From assembly GCA_002428415.1 (NCBI GenBank), contig DIWI01000033.1:1-24305 (forward strand): DNA of 24,305 bases. Reading direction: 5' to 3'. Position 1 is the stretch's first letter. Each line of letters opens with the position of its first letter. The position numbers and the translations under genes were made by a program. The DNA is from Clostridiaceae bacterium UBA6110. GTDB lineage: Bacteria > Bacillota > Clostridia > Clostridiales > Clostridiaceae. Shown piece after piece: positions 6,329 through 14,982 of this stretch. Under the pieces are notes generated by a model that was given only the letters and a program-made list of their open reading frames with translations, was not told the DNA's origin and made no database searches.

Positions 6329-9300
6329 TGTGGGTTCCACTACAGTCAAGATTGCCGTCCTGGACAAGAATTCCAGACTGGCATACAGCGACTATAAAAG
6401 GCATTACTCCGATATCAGGAGCACTGTCGTGGATTGCATAAAGGATGCATACGATGCCTTCGGGCAGCGTGAAGTCACCGTGAGCGTAACCGGCTCTGGC
6501 GGAATGTCCGTCTCAGGCTGGCTAAAGATAGATTTCGTACAGGAGGTCATAGCCTCCACCAAAGCAGTCGAAGAGTTCATCGGCCATACAGACGTAGCTA
6601 TAGAGCTTGGAGGAGAAGATGCCAAGATAACCTATTTCGACGGCTCCATAGAGCAGAGGATGAATGGAACCTGCGCAGGCGGTACAGGTGCTTTCATCGA
6701 CCAGATGGCGGCTCTCCTTAAGACTGATGCCACCGGCCTCAACAATCTGGCGAAAGGCTCCACATTCATATATCCGATTGCAGCAAGATGCGGCGTATTC
6801 GCAAAGACTGACGTTCAGCCTCTAATCAATGAAGGCGCGAAGAAAGAAGACATCGCCGCTTCCATATTCCAGGCAGTGGTTAACCAGACCATATCAGGCC
6901 TTGCCTGCGGCAAGCCTATCCGAGGCAATATTGCCTTCCTGGGAGGACCGCTTCATTTCCTGTCAGAGCTGAGGACAAGGTTTATCGAGACGCTTCACCT
7001 TTCTGACGCTGCTGCGATAGTTCCAGAAAATGCCGAGCTCTATGTTGCCATGGGTGCTGCCCTCCATTCAAAGGAGACCTATTCACATGATTTCAAGGTC
7101 CTTAAGGACAGGGCGGAGAAGCTCAAGGGAGTATTTGTAAAGGAAGTTGAAAGACTGGACCCTTTATTTGCTGACAAGGCTGATTTTGATGCATTCAAGT
7201 CAAGGCATGACCTGGCAAAAGCTGAAAGGGCTGACCTTTCAAGCCATACCGGTCCCTGCTACCTTGGAATAGACTCAGGCTCCACAACATCCAAGCTCGT
7301 GCTCATGGATGATGACAGACGAATCCTGTACTCCTATTATGGAAGCAACAAGGGTGAACCCCTCAAGCTCATAGTATCGATACTTAAAGACCTTTATTCA
7401 AAGCTTCCAGAAGGAGCATATATTGCAGGAAGCACAGCTACAGGATATGGCGAGAGCCTCATGAAGGCTGCCCTCGGTGTGGATTTCGGAGAAATCGAGA
7501 CCATCGCGCATTATACGGCTGCAAACCATTTCCTTGAGGGAGTAGACTTCATCCTGGACATAGGCGGTCAGGACATGAAGTGCATGAAGATCAAGGACGG
7601 CGCAATTGATTCCATAATGCTCAACGAGGCGTGTTCCTCAGGATGCGGTTCATTCATCGAGAGCTTCTCAGAATCACTGAACTTCGATGTGAGGGACTTC
7701 TCAAGGGAAGGCCTTTTCTCGGAAGAGCCAGTGGACCTTGGATCCAGGTGCACCGTATTCATGAATTCAAGGGTCAAGCAAGCGCAGAAGGAAGGTGCTT
7801 CCGTGGGCGACATCAGCTCCGGACTTTCCTACAGCGTCATAAAGAACGCGCTGTTCAAGGTAATAAAGATCCGTAATCCTAAGGAGATGGGTGAAAAGAT
7901 CATCGTCCAGGGAGGCACGTTCTATAACGACAGCGTACTCCGTGCATTCGAGAAGGTTTCAGGCAGGGATGCTGTAAGACCAGACATCGCTGGACTAATG
8001 GGAGCATTCGGTGCTGCGATAATCGCAAAGGACAGGATGGATGGACAGAGGTCGACACTTCTGAAATCTGATGAGCTTGAGCTCCTTTCACCGAGGGCTG
8101 AAATGAGGCGCTGCGGACTGTGCCTTAACAACTGCCCGCTTACAATAAACATATTCAGGGAAGGACATGAGTTCATCTCCGGCAACAGATGCGAAAGACC
8201 CCTGGGAGTCATAAGGAAGAATGATGTTCCGAACCTTTTCGACTACAAGCATGAGAGGACTTTCTCTTACAAGAGCCTTGAAGAATCTGAGGCAACTAGA
8301 GGAACGGTTGGAATACCAAGGGTTCTCAACCTTTATGAAAACTACCCGTTCTGGTTCACTTTCTTCACGGAGCTTAAGTACAGGGTGGTGCTTTCACCGA
8401 GGTCATCCAAGAAAATATATGAGCTTGGTATGGAATCAATACCTTCAGAATCGGTTTGCTATCCAGGCAAGATAGTCCACGGACATATCGAGTGGCTTGC
8501 AAAGAAGAATGTGGATATGGTCTTCTATCCCTGTATACCATACGAGGAGAAGGAAGACAAGGGAGCATCCAACCACTACAACTGTCCGGTTGTGACCTCT
8601 TATCCTGAAGTCATAAAGAACAACATGGACATAATAAAGACAAAGGGCATGACTTATCTGAACCCTTTCCTTAACCTCTACAAAAGGAATGAGCTTCCAA
8701 AGAAGCTTCACTCGATACTGTCGAAGTACAGTGACATGACACTTCAGGAGGTAACCGCTGCGGTTGAAAAGGCCTATTCGGAGGTGGACCAGGTAAAGAC
8801 AGACGTCCAGAAGAAGGGTGAAGAAACACTCAGGTATATGAGGGAGCATGGCCTTAAGGGCATTGTTCTGGCCGGAAGGCCTTATCATGTGGACCCTGAG
8901 ATACATCACGGGATACCTGATATAATCAAGGACTTTGGTATGGCAGTGCTTACTGAGGATTCAGTAGCTCATCTTGGAAAGGTCGACAGACCCTTACGGG
9001 TAATTGACCAGTGGACCTACCACAACAGGCTTTACAGGGCGGCTTCCTTTGTAGCCGGAAGAGACGACCTTGAACTTATCCAGCTCAACAGCTTCGGCTG
9101 CGGACTGGATGCCGTCACTTCAGACCAGGTTGAGGAGATACTGCACAGCAAAGGCAAGCTGTATACGCTTCTGAAGATTGATGAAGGAAATAACCTTGGA
9201 GCTGCAAGAATAAGGATCAGGTCCCTGAAGGCTGCCATGGATGCAAGGGAGAGGAACTCCTTCGTAAGGAAGGACAGACCCATTGTCTACGGCAGACCAC

Positions 9301-10577
9301 AGTTCACGATCGAGATGAAGAAGACCCACACACTGCTCGCCCCCCAGATGTCACCAATACACTTCAGGTTCCTGGAGGCGGCTCTCAGGGCATCAGGCTT
9401 CAACCTGGTGGTTCTGCCAAGCGATGACAGGAATGCGATCGAGGAAGGACTGAAGTATGTCAACAATGATGCATGCTATCCTTCCATAATAGTTACGGGT
9501 CAGATAATAAACGCGCTGAAGAGCGGAAAGTATGATCCGGATACCACATCGGCCCTCATAACCCAGACCGGTGGAGGCTGCAGGGCCACCAACTATGTCG
9601 GCTTCATAAGGAAGGCCCTAAGGGATGCTGAATTCCCGCAGGTGCCGGTAGTGCCGCTGTCCTTCCAGGGCTTCGAGAAGCATCCCGGGATGAAGCTGAC
9701 ACTTGATACTATAAATCGTGTCCTGTTTGCCATACTTTACGGCGACCTCCTCATGAGAGTGCTGTACAGGGTAAGGCCATACGAGACCATAAAGGGTTCT
9801 GCAAACGCACTTTATGAGAAATGGTCGGAAAAGCTGGTCAAGGATGTTTCCAGCGGAAGCTTCCAACTCTACAAGGACAATGTACAGGGAATAGTAAGGG
9901 ATTTCGACAACCTTGAGATAAGAAGCGTTGTAAAGCCAAAGGTCGGGCTTGTGGGTGAGATACTGGTCAAGTTCCATCCGACGGCAAACAACAATGTGGT
10001 CGATGTAATCGAGAATGAAGGCTGCGAGGCGGTCATGCCTGACCTCACCGACTTCTTCCTGTATAGCTCATATAACAACATCTTTAAGCGGAAGGAGCTT
10101 GGCGGCAGCCTTAAGGGCGCAGTCACTTCGAAGCTCATAATCGAGGCTATTGAAATCTACAGGAAAGCCATGAGGGATGCACTTACCGAATCAGAGAGGT
10201 TCACTCCTCCCTCAAGGATTGAAGCCCTTGCGGAAATGACAAGGGATGTGGTTTCCATCGGAAACCAGACCGGAGAAGGATGGTTCCTGACAGGTGAGAT
10301 GCTGGAGCTCATACATTCCGGAGTGGAGAACATAGTCTGCATGCAGCCATTTGCCTGCCTCCCGAACCACATAACAGGCAAGGGTGTCATCAAGAAGCTG
10401 AGGGAAGACAACAAGAATGTTAACATTACTGCCATAGACTACGATCCCGGCGCCAGCGAGGTCAACCAGCTGAACAGGATCAAGCTGATGGTATCAACTG
10501 CCTTCAGGAACATGGAAAAGAACCAGAACCTTTCTGCAGTTGAAAAGGCCTTGACAATAGAGAAGAGACACATATAA
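6300..10577 (+). CDS. Giant tandem-ASKHA 2-hydroxyacyl-CoA dehydratase activase-like protein
   Basis: A 1425-residue protein of the BadF/BadG/BcrA/BcrD ATPase superfamily. The first ASKHA ATPase domain is residues about 5-258, with phosphate-binding GLDVGSTTVK. The second is about 320-580, with GIDSGSTTSK. Each has the two cysteines that in activases bridge a dimer [4Fe-4S] cluster: C125 (CAGGTG) with C164, and C445 (CSSGCG) with C484. A Cys cluster follows (CGLC, NNC, NRC at about 605-631). Then come a DUF2229-like region (about 670-890, with PSESVCYPGKIVHGHI) and a dehydratase-subunit-like C-terminal half with NNDACYPSIIVTGQI. Classical activases inject electrons into 2-hydroxyacyl-CoA dehydratases. 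This fused form is common in anaerobes, but its substrate is, to my knowledge, undefined. No dehydratase subunit genes are adjacent. It appears monocistronic, with the valS promoter in its last codons. Confidence 0.9.
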   Translation: MKDRLFIGLDVGSTTVKIAVLDKNSRLAYSDYKRHYSDIRSTVVDCIKDAYDAFGQREVTVSVTGSGGMSVSGWLKIDFVQEVIASTKAVEEFIGHTDVAIELGGEDAKITYFDGSIEQRMNGTCAGGTGAFIDQMAALLKTDATGLNNLAKGSTFIYPIAARCGVFAKTDVQPLINEGAKKEDIAASIFQAVVNQTISGLACGKPIRGNIAFLGGPLHFLSELRTRFIETLHLSDAAAIVPENAELYVAMGAALHSKETYSHDFKVLKDRAEKLKGVFVKEVERLDPLFADKADFDAFKSRHDLAKAERADLSSHTGPCYLGIDSGSTTSKLVLMDDDRRILYSYYGSNKGEPLKLIVSILKDLYSKLPEGAYIAGSTATGYGESLMKAALGVDFGEIETIAHYTAANHFLEGVDFILDIGGQDMKCMKIKDGAIDSIMLNEACSSGCGSFIESFSESLNFDVRDFSREGLFSEEPVDLGSRCTVFMNSRVKQAQKEGASVGDISSGLSYSVIKNALFKVIKIRNPKEMGEKIIVQGGTFYNDSVLRAFEKVSGRDAVRPDIAGLMGAFGAAIIAKDRMDGQRSTLLKSDELELLSPRAEMRRCGLCLNNCPLTINIFREGHEFISGNRCERPLGVIRKNDVPNLFDYKHERTFSYKSLEESEATRGTVGIPRVLNLYENYPFWFTFFTELKYRVVLSPRSSKKIYELGMESIPSESVCYPGKIVHGHIEWLAKKNVDMVFYPCIPYEEKEDKGASNHYNCPVVTSYPEVIKNNMDIIKTKGMTYLNPFLNLYKRNELPKKLHSILSKYSDMTLQEVTAAVEKAYSEVDQVKTDVQKKGEETLRYMREHGLKGIVLAGRPYHVDPEIHHGIPDIIKDFGMAVLTEDSVAHLGKVDRPLRVIDQWTYHNRLYRAASFVAGRDDLELIQLNSFGCGLDAVTSDQVEEILHSKGKLYTLLKIDEGNNLGAARIRIRSLKAAMDARERNSFVRKDRPIVYGRPQFTIEMKKTHTLLAPQMSPIHFRFLEAALRASGFNLVVLPSDDRNAIEEGLKYVNNDACYPSIIVTGQIINALKSGKYDPDTTSALITQTGGGCRATNYVGFIRKALRDAEFPQVPVVPLSFQGFEKHPGMKLTLDTINRVLFAILYGDLLMRVLYRVRPYETIKGSANALYEKWSEKLVKDVSSGSFQLYKDNVQGIVRDFDNLEIRSVVKPKVGLVGEILVKFHPTANNNVVDVIENEGCEAVMPDLTDFFLYSSYNNIFKRKELGGSLKGAVTSKLIIEAIEIYRKAMRDALTESERFTPPSRIEALAEMTRDVVSIGNQTGEGWFLTGEMLELIHSGVENIVCMQPFACLPNHITGKGVIKKLREDNKNVNITAIDYDPGASEVNQLNRIKLMVSTAFRNMEKNQNLSAVEKALTIEKRHI

Positions 10578-10578
10578 T
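10551..10578 (+). promoter_or_regulatory. Consensus promoter for the valS T-box transcript
   Basis: A perfect TTGACA (10551-10556) and a perfect TATAAT (10573-10578) are separated by 16 bases. The promoter lies inside the last codons of the activase-like gene; the -10 overlaps its stop at 10575-10577. Predicted start is near 10585, matching the 5' end expected for the T-box leader. Confidence 0.85.
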
Positions 10579-10584
10579 ATAAGG

Positions 10585-10826
10585 GTATATATCAGCATTG
10601 ACGAAGAGGAGTATGCGAAGGGTCAGCGAAAAAGAGAGACCGCACCAGGCTGAAAGGCGGTTACGCAGGATTTTGCAGAAGGTAGCTTCCGAGCTTCCGG
10701 GCAGAAATTGAAGTAAGTCCGGACGGTTTATTCGAACCGTTAATTTATCGAGTGCCCATGTCAGTGGGAAAAAAGGTGGTACCGCGGAGTCTTCGTCCTT
10801 TTATGGACGGGGACTCTTTTTATTTT
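10585..10826 (+). promoter_or_regulatory. T-box riboswitch, valine-specific
   Basis: A tRNA-sensing leader of about 240 bases. The AGTA of stem I is at 10610-10613. The specifier loop reads TTGAA-GTA-AG with GTA (Val) at 10713-10715. A stem-III-like hairpin has arms ACGGTT and AACCGT (10723-10740). The T-box core GGTGGTACCGCGG (10775-10787) contains TGGT (10777-10780), able to pair with the 3' ACCA of uncharged tRNA-Val, whose discriminator is A. A terminator overlaps its 3' part. When tRNA-Val is uncharged, the antiterminator should form and valS be transcribed. The Val codon agrees with the valS gene downstream. Confidence 0.93.
10787..10826 (+). terminator. Regulated terminator of the valS T-box
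   Basis: GAGTC (10787-10791) and CGTCC (10794-10798) pair with GGACG (10805-10809) and GACTC (10812-10816). The TTTTTATTTT tract follows at 10817-10826. Its left arm adjoins and competes with the T-box antiterminator region. Confidence 0.92.
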
Positions 10827-10838
10827 AAGGAGGATGCT

Positions 10839-13478
10839 ATGGAAGACAGGAAGACGCTGGGAACAACGTATGATCCCAAGGAATTCGAAAAGAGACTATA
10901 CGACAAATGGATGGAGATGGGAGTCTTCACTCCGAAGGTGAACAAGGATAAGAAGCCGTACACCATAGTGATGCCGCCTCCGAACATTACCGGAAAGCTT
11001 CATATGGGGCACGCACTTGACCTTACACTTCAGGACATGATCATAAGATACAAGAGGATGCAGGGCTTCGAGGCGCTGTGGCTGCCTGGAGAAGACCATG
11101 CGTCTATCGCTACCGAAGTAAGGGTTGAGAACGAGCTGCTCAAGCAGGGGATAGTAAAGAAGGAAATAGGCAGAGAGGCATTCCTTGAAAAGGTCTGGGA
11201 ATGGTCAGACGAATACAGGGAAAGGATCAGGGAACAGATCAAGAAGATGGGATCGTCCTGCGACTTCACCCGTGAAGCCTTTACCATGGACGAGAACCTT
11301 TCCAAGGCTGTCAGGACTGTTTTCGTAAAGCTGTACGATGAAGGACTGATATACAGGGGAAACAGGATGACAAACTGGTGCCCTAAATGCACCACTGCGC
11401 TTTCAAACGCAGAGATAGAGTACAAGGAATCAGAAGGCAGCCTGTGGCACTTCAGGTATCCTCTGACAGACGGGAGCGGCTATATAACCATAGCCACAAC
11501 AAGGCCTGAGACAATGCTTGGAGACACTGCAGTCGCTGTAAATCCTGATGATGACAGGTACAAGGCACTGGTAGGAAAGACCCTCATTCTTCCACTCATG
11601 GACAAGGAGATCCCAATAGTAGCCGATTCATACGTAGACGTGGAGTTCGGGACAGGCTGCGTAAAGATCACGCCAGCCCATGACCCCAACGACTACCTTG
11701 TAGGGGAAAGGCACAACCTTCCTTCCGTGAACGTCCTTGACGACCACGGAAGGATAAACTCCAATGGCGGCAAATATGCCGGTCTTGACAGATATGAGGC
11801 AAGGAAGCTGATCGTGAAGGATATGGAAGCGCTTGGACTCCTTGAATCCATAAAGCCCCATCTCCACAACCTATCAACACATGACAGGTGCGGCACGGCT
11901 ATAGAGCCGCTGATCTCCAAACAGTGGTACGTGAAGATGGAGCCTCTGGCTATACCTGCCCTGGAGGCAGTAAGGAACAAGGATACAAAATTCGTTCCTG
12001 AGAGATTTGAGAAGACATACTTCAACTGGATGGAAAACATCGAGGACTGGTGCATTTCAAGGCAGCTCTGGTGGGGACACAGGATACCGGTGTGGTATTG
12101 CGACGCTTGCGGAGATACTATAGCGTCCATAGATGCACCGCACGCCTGCCCTAAATGCGGCTCGGAGAAGCTCAGGGAAGAGGAGGATGTCCTTGATACC
12201 TGGTTCAGCTCAGCATTATGGCCTTTCTCGACCTTAGGCTGGCCGGATAAGACAGAGGATCTGGAGTACTTCTATCCTACCTCGACTCTTGTGACAGGAT
12301 ATGACATCATATTCTTCTGGGTCGCAAGGATGGTATTCTCCGGACTCTACAATATGAAGGAGACTCCGTTTGACACGGTATTCATACACGGCATAGTAAG
12401 GGATTCCGAGGGCAGGAAGATGAGCAAATCCCTTGGAAACGGCGTCGACCCTCTGGAGACAATCGACGAGTTTGGCGCAGATGCACTGAGATTCATGCTT
12501 GTTTCCGGCAACGCTCCCGGAAATGACATCAGGTTCTATCCTGAAAGGGTCGAAGCAGCCAGGAATTTCGCCAACAAGATCTGGAACGCATCAAGGTTTG
12601 TCCTGATGAACCTTGACGACGAGCTGCTTGAAAAGTACAAGGATTCCAGAAGCTACTCCCTGGCTGACAGATGGATTCTTTCAAGGCTTAACTCACTGGT
12701 TGCCGATGTCACTGCAAACCTCGACAGATTCGAGCTGGGAGTCGCCTTGCAGAAGGTCTACGACTTCCTGTGGAACGAGCTCTGCGACTGGTATATCGAG
12801 CTTATCAAACCTGTGTTCTATAATGGCACTGATGAAGAGAAGGGCACAAGCTTCAACGTAATAAGGAATGTCCTTATTGCCGGCCTTAAGCTTCTTCACC
12901 CGGTAATGCCGTTCATAACCGAAGAGATATACAGCCACTTAGGCGACGAGGATACCATAGTAACTGCAGCCTGGCCGCAATCTGATGAAAACCTTACAGA
13001 TATAGCAACCGAAAGAAACATGAATGCAGTCATTGAAGCCATCAGGAGCATAAGGAACCTGAGGCAGGAGATGAATGTGCCTTCATCGAGGAAGTCCAAG
13101 CTCAGCATCCTTCCACAGGAGGGAATGGGCGAAGCCTTCGTCATGGCCACCGATTATCTGAAGAAGCTTGCTTTCGCTGACGAGGTGGAGCTGGTAACAG
13201 CAGAGCCGGACGGAAAAAACAATGTTGCTGTTGTCACAGGCGACGCAAGGATATTCATACCGCTGCTGGACCTCATTGACAGGGACAAGGAAATCGAGAG
13301 GCTTAAGAAGGAAGAGGAAAAGCTCATGAAGGAGATTGTCAGGGTAACCTCCAAGCTTACAAACGAGAAATTCATCTCCAAGGCACCTCAGTCGGTAATT
13401 GATGAGGAAAAGGAAAAGGGTGCCAAATATGAGGCCATGATCCAATCAGTAAGGGAAAGGTTAGAGTCTTTGTCCTGA
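10839..13478 (+). CDS. valS: Valyl-tRNA synthetase
   Basis: An 879-residue class I aminoacyl-tRNA synthetase that charges tRNA-Val. The HIGH motif is HMGH at residues 55-58 (PPPNITGKLHMGHAL) and KMSKS is at 527-531. CP1 editing-domain blocks such as TTRPETMLGDTAVAVNP are present. There are Cys pairs typical of zinc-binding ValS forms (CDACGD and CPKCGS) and a C-terminal coiled coil (DRDKEIERLKKEEEKLMKE) that contacts the tRNA. The start is ATG 10839, 5 bases after AAGGAGG at 10827-10833. The frame stays open upstream into the T-box, but that part is leader RNA and not protein. Expression is controlled by the T-box. No terminator is visible before folC, so partial readthrough into folC is likely. 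Confidence 0.98.
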   Translation: MEDRKTLGTTYDPKEFEKRLYDKWMEMGVFTPKVNKDKKPYTIVMPPPNITGKLHMGHALDLTLQDMIIRYKRMQGFEALWLPGEDHASIATEVRVENELLKQGIVKKEIGREAFLEKVWEWSDEYRERIREQIKKMGSSCDFTREAFTMDENLSKAVRTVFVKLYDEGLIYRGNRMTNWCPKCTTALSNAEIEYKESEGSLWHFRYPLTDGSGYITIATTRPETMLGDTAVAVNPDDDRYKALVGKTLILPLMDKEIPIVADSYVDVEFGTGCVKITPAHDPNDYLVGERHNLPSVNVLDDHGRINSNGGKYAGLDRYEARKLIVKDMEALGLLESIKPHLHNLSTHDRCGTAIEPLISKQWYVKMEPLAIPALEAVRNKDTKFVPERFEKTYFNWMENIEDWCISRQLWWGHRIPVWYCDACGDTIASIDAPHACPKCGSEKLREEEDVLDTWFSSALWPFSTLGWPDKTEDLEYFYPTSTLVTGYDIIFFWVARMVFSGLYNMKETPFDTVFIHGIVRDSEGRKMSKSLGNGVDPLETIDEFGADALRFMLVSGNAPGNDIRFYPERVEAARNFANKIWNASRFVLMNLDDELLEKYKDSRSYSLADRWILSRLNSLVADVTANLDRFELGVALQKVYDFLWNELCDWYIELIKPVFYNGTDEEKGTSFNVIRNVLIAGLKLLHPVMPFITEEIYSHLGDEDTIVTAAWPQSDENLTDIATERNMNAVIEAIRSIRNLRQEMNVPSSRKSKLSILPQEGMGEAFVMATDYLKKLAFADEVELVTAEPDGKNNVAVVTGDARIFIPLLDLIDRDKEIERLKKEEEKLMKEIVRVTSKLTNEKFISKAPQSVIDEEKEKGAKYEAMIQSVRERLESLS

Positions 13479-13503
13479 TAAGACACTGGATAAGCTCTAT
13501 ACT
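13475..13503 (+). promoter_or_regulatory. Possible promoter for folC
   Basis: CTGATA (13475-13480, 4 of 6 matches) is followed by 17 bases and TATACT (13498-13503, 5 of 6). It overlaps the valS stop codon. If used, the folC leader would run from about 13510 and include the branched hairpin. Confidence 0.45.
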
Positions 13504-13549
13504 TTACACCACAAGAACTGAAAATTATGTGACACGACTTGAATGATAA

Positions 13550-13590
13550 AAGGGCAGGGCAACGGACCGAAGGTCCTTAGTCCTGCCTTT
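13550..13590 (+). promoter_or_regulatory. Nested hairpin in the folC leader
   Basis: The outer stem AAGGGCAGG (13550-13558) pairs with CCTGCCTTT (13582-13590), with one G-T. Inside it a second perfect stem, GGACC (13564-13568) with GGTCC (13572-13576), closes on a GAA loop. The structure ends 2 bases before the folC RBS CGGAGG (13593-13598), so it could affect ribosome access. It does not match the THF riboswitch consensus as I know it; its function is unknown. Confidence 0.5.
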
Positions 13591-13602
13591 GTCGGAGGTA
13601 TG

Positions 13603-14898
13603 ATGGATTACATTGAAGCACTAGAATATATCCACGGGATTCCCAGAGCACCTGAACGAACTGGCCTCGACAGGGTGAAGTCGCTCATGCGCCACCTTGG
13701 GAATCCTCAGCATGGAATGAAGTTCATCCATGTTGCAGGAACCAATGGCAAAGGGTCCACATCAAGAATCATCTCTCTTATCCTGGAGAAGTCAGGATAC
13801 CGGACCGGACTATACACATCGCCGTTCATCGAGGTATTCGAGGAGAGGATACAGGTCAACAGCAGGTGCATAGACCAAGAATCACTTGCAAGGCTGACTG
13901 AAAAGGTCAGGGATGCGATAGCTGATGTTATGGCGGAAGGGTATTTTCATCCGACCGAGTTCGAGGTGGTCACAGCCATCATGTTCCTTTACTTCAAGGA
14001 AATGGACATAGATTATGGAGTGATAGAAGTCGGGCTTGGAGGGAAAAACGATGCGACCAATGTGCTTGAACCTTTGATCTCAGTCATAACCTCGATAAGC
14101 TTCGACCATATTGAGTATCTTGGCGACACAATCGATAGCATAGCCGGTCATAAGGCAGGTATAATCAAAAATGCTCCCACAGTATCCGCACCACAGGATC
14201 CGAAGGCAGCTGAAGTCCTGATAAGAAGGGCGCATGCTACAGGATCTGACCTAACATTCATCTCGGGAGACGACATAAAATATGTTGGAATGGATGAATG
14301 GAAACAGCTTATTGAACTCACGGTCAAGCCCTGGGGAACGATAAGGTCCCATCTGAGCCTTCTCGGAAAGCATCAGCTGGAGAACGCTCTTCTTGCTGTG
14401 ACGGCTGTCTCACGGCTCGTCAGCCTTGGCGGCAGCGTACCATCCGATGCAGTCGTATCATCACTGGGTGAGGTAATCTGGCCTGCGCGGATGGAACTGT
14501 TCGGAAGAAATCCTGTGGTCATCCTCGACGGTGCGCATAATACTCACGGAATGCGAAGCCTAATTGAAAGCGTTGACTCGTATTTCCGGGATCTTCCCCG
14601 AGTTGTGATACTTGGCATACTTAAGGACAAGGAGGCGTACCTTATGGCAAAGCTTGCCTCACAAGGAGCTCAGGTTGTCATATGCACAGCTCCTCCAACT
14701 CCGAGGGCGCTGACACCTGCAGAGCTCATGGCATATATCCCTGACCATGTAGAGCGCATAGCTGAGCCATCCTATGAGAAAGCACTGGAGACTGCAAAAA
14801 AAATAAGTGAGCCCTCAGGCATTATCCTAATCACAGGCTCTCTTTATATGATGGGGGACTTCAGGAAGGTACTGAGACAAAGAGAAACTGAAGTCTGA
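13603..14898 (+). CDS. folC: Folylpolyglutamate synthase / dihydrofolate synthase
   Basis: A 431-residue Mur-ligase-family enzyme that adds glutamate to folates and, in many bacteria, also to dihydropteroate. The N-terminal MDYIEALEYIHG leads to the P-loop AGTNGKGST (45-53). The central domain has IEVGLGGKNDATN and SFDHIEYLGDTIDSIAGHKAGI, the typical metal/ATP region with the carbamylatable Lys. The C-terminal domain has ILDGAHNTHGM and the late ILITGSLYMMGD. ATG 13603 gives an RBS (CGGAGG) spacing of 4 bases; ATG 13600 is possible but very tight. A longer frame from 13543 would run through the leader hairpin and has no family match. It lies 124 bases after valS and 84 bases before nfo, with no clear terminator on either side. 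Confidence 0.95.
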   Translation: MDYIEALEYIHGIPRAPERTGLDRVKSLMRHLGNPQHGMKFIHVAGTNGKGSTSRIISLILEKSGYRTGLYTSPFIEVFEERIQVNSRCIDQESLARLTEKVRDAIADVMAEGYFHPTEFEVVTAIMFLYFKEMDIDYGVIEVGLGGKNDATNVLEPLISVITSISFDHIEYLGDTIDSIAGHKAGIIKNAPTVSAPQDPKAAEVLIRRAHATGSDLTFISGDDIKYVGMDEWKQLIELTVKPWGTIRSHLSLLGKHQLENALLAVTAVSRLVSLGGSVPSDAVVSSLGEVIWPARMELFGRNPVVILDGAHNTHGMRSLIESVDSYFRDLPRVVILGILKDKEAYLMAKLASQGAQVVICTAPPTPRALTPAELMAYIPDHVERIAEPSYEKALETAKKISEPSGIILITGSLYMMGDFRKVLRQRETEV

Positions 14899-14944
14899 TT
14901 AAAATATTAAATTTTACACAATTCAATTATCTCCCGATTTGTTG

Positions 14945-14950
14945 TATACT
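14945..14950 (+). promoter_or_regulatory. Weak -10 candidate upstream of nfo
   Basis: TATACT (14945-14950, 5 of 6) lies 38 bases before the TTG start. The matching -35 (TTCAAT at 14922-14927, 17-base spacer) is poor. nfo may instead be cotranscribed with folC, since no terminator separates them. Confidence 0.35.
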
Positions 14951-14982
14951 ATCTGTATAAGCAAAACAGGGAGATGATTTTT

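Noticed and set aside
8445..8909. 154-codon leftward ORF inside the activase gene
   Set aside because: It is a shadow frame of a conserved domain; no RBS and low-complexity hydrophobic composition.
10752..10838. In-frame extension of ValS upstream into a GTG/ATG-rich region
   Set aside because: These codons are the T-box core and terminator; the strong RBS and family N-terminus place the start at 10839.
13543..13602. Longer folC N-terminus
   Set aside because: It runs through the nested hairpin, has no family similarity, and a proper RBS precedes 13603.
14899..14918. AT-only inverted repeat after folC as a terminator
   Set aside because: The stem has only A-T pairs and no distinct T-tract; too weak to call.
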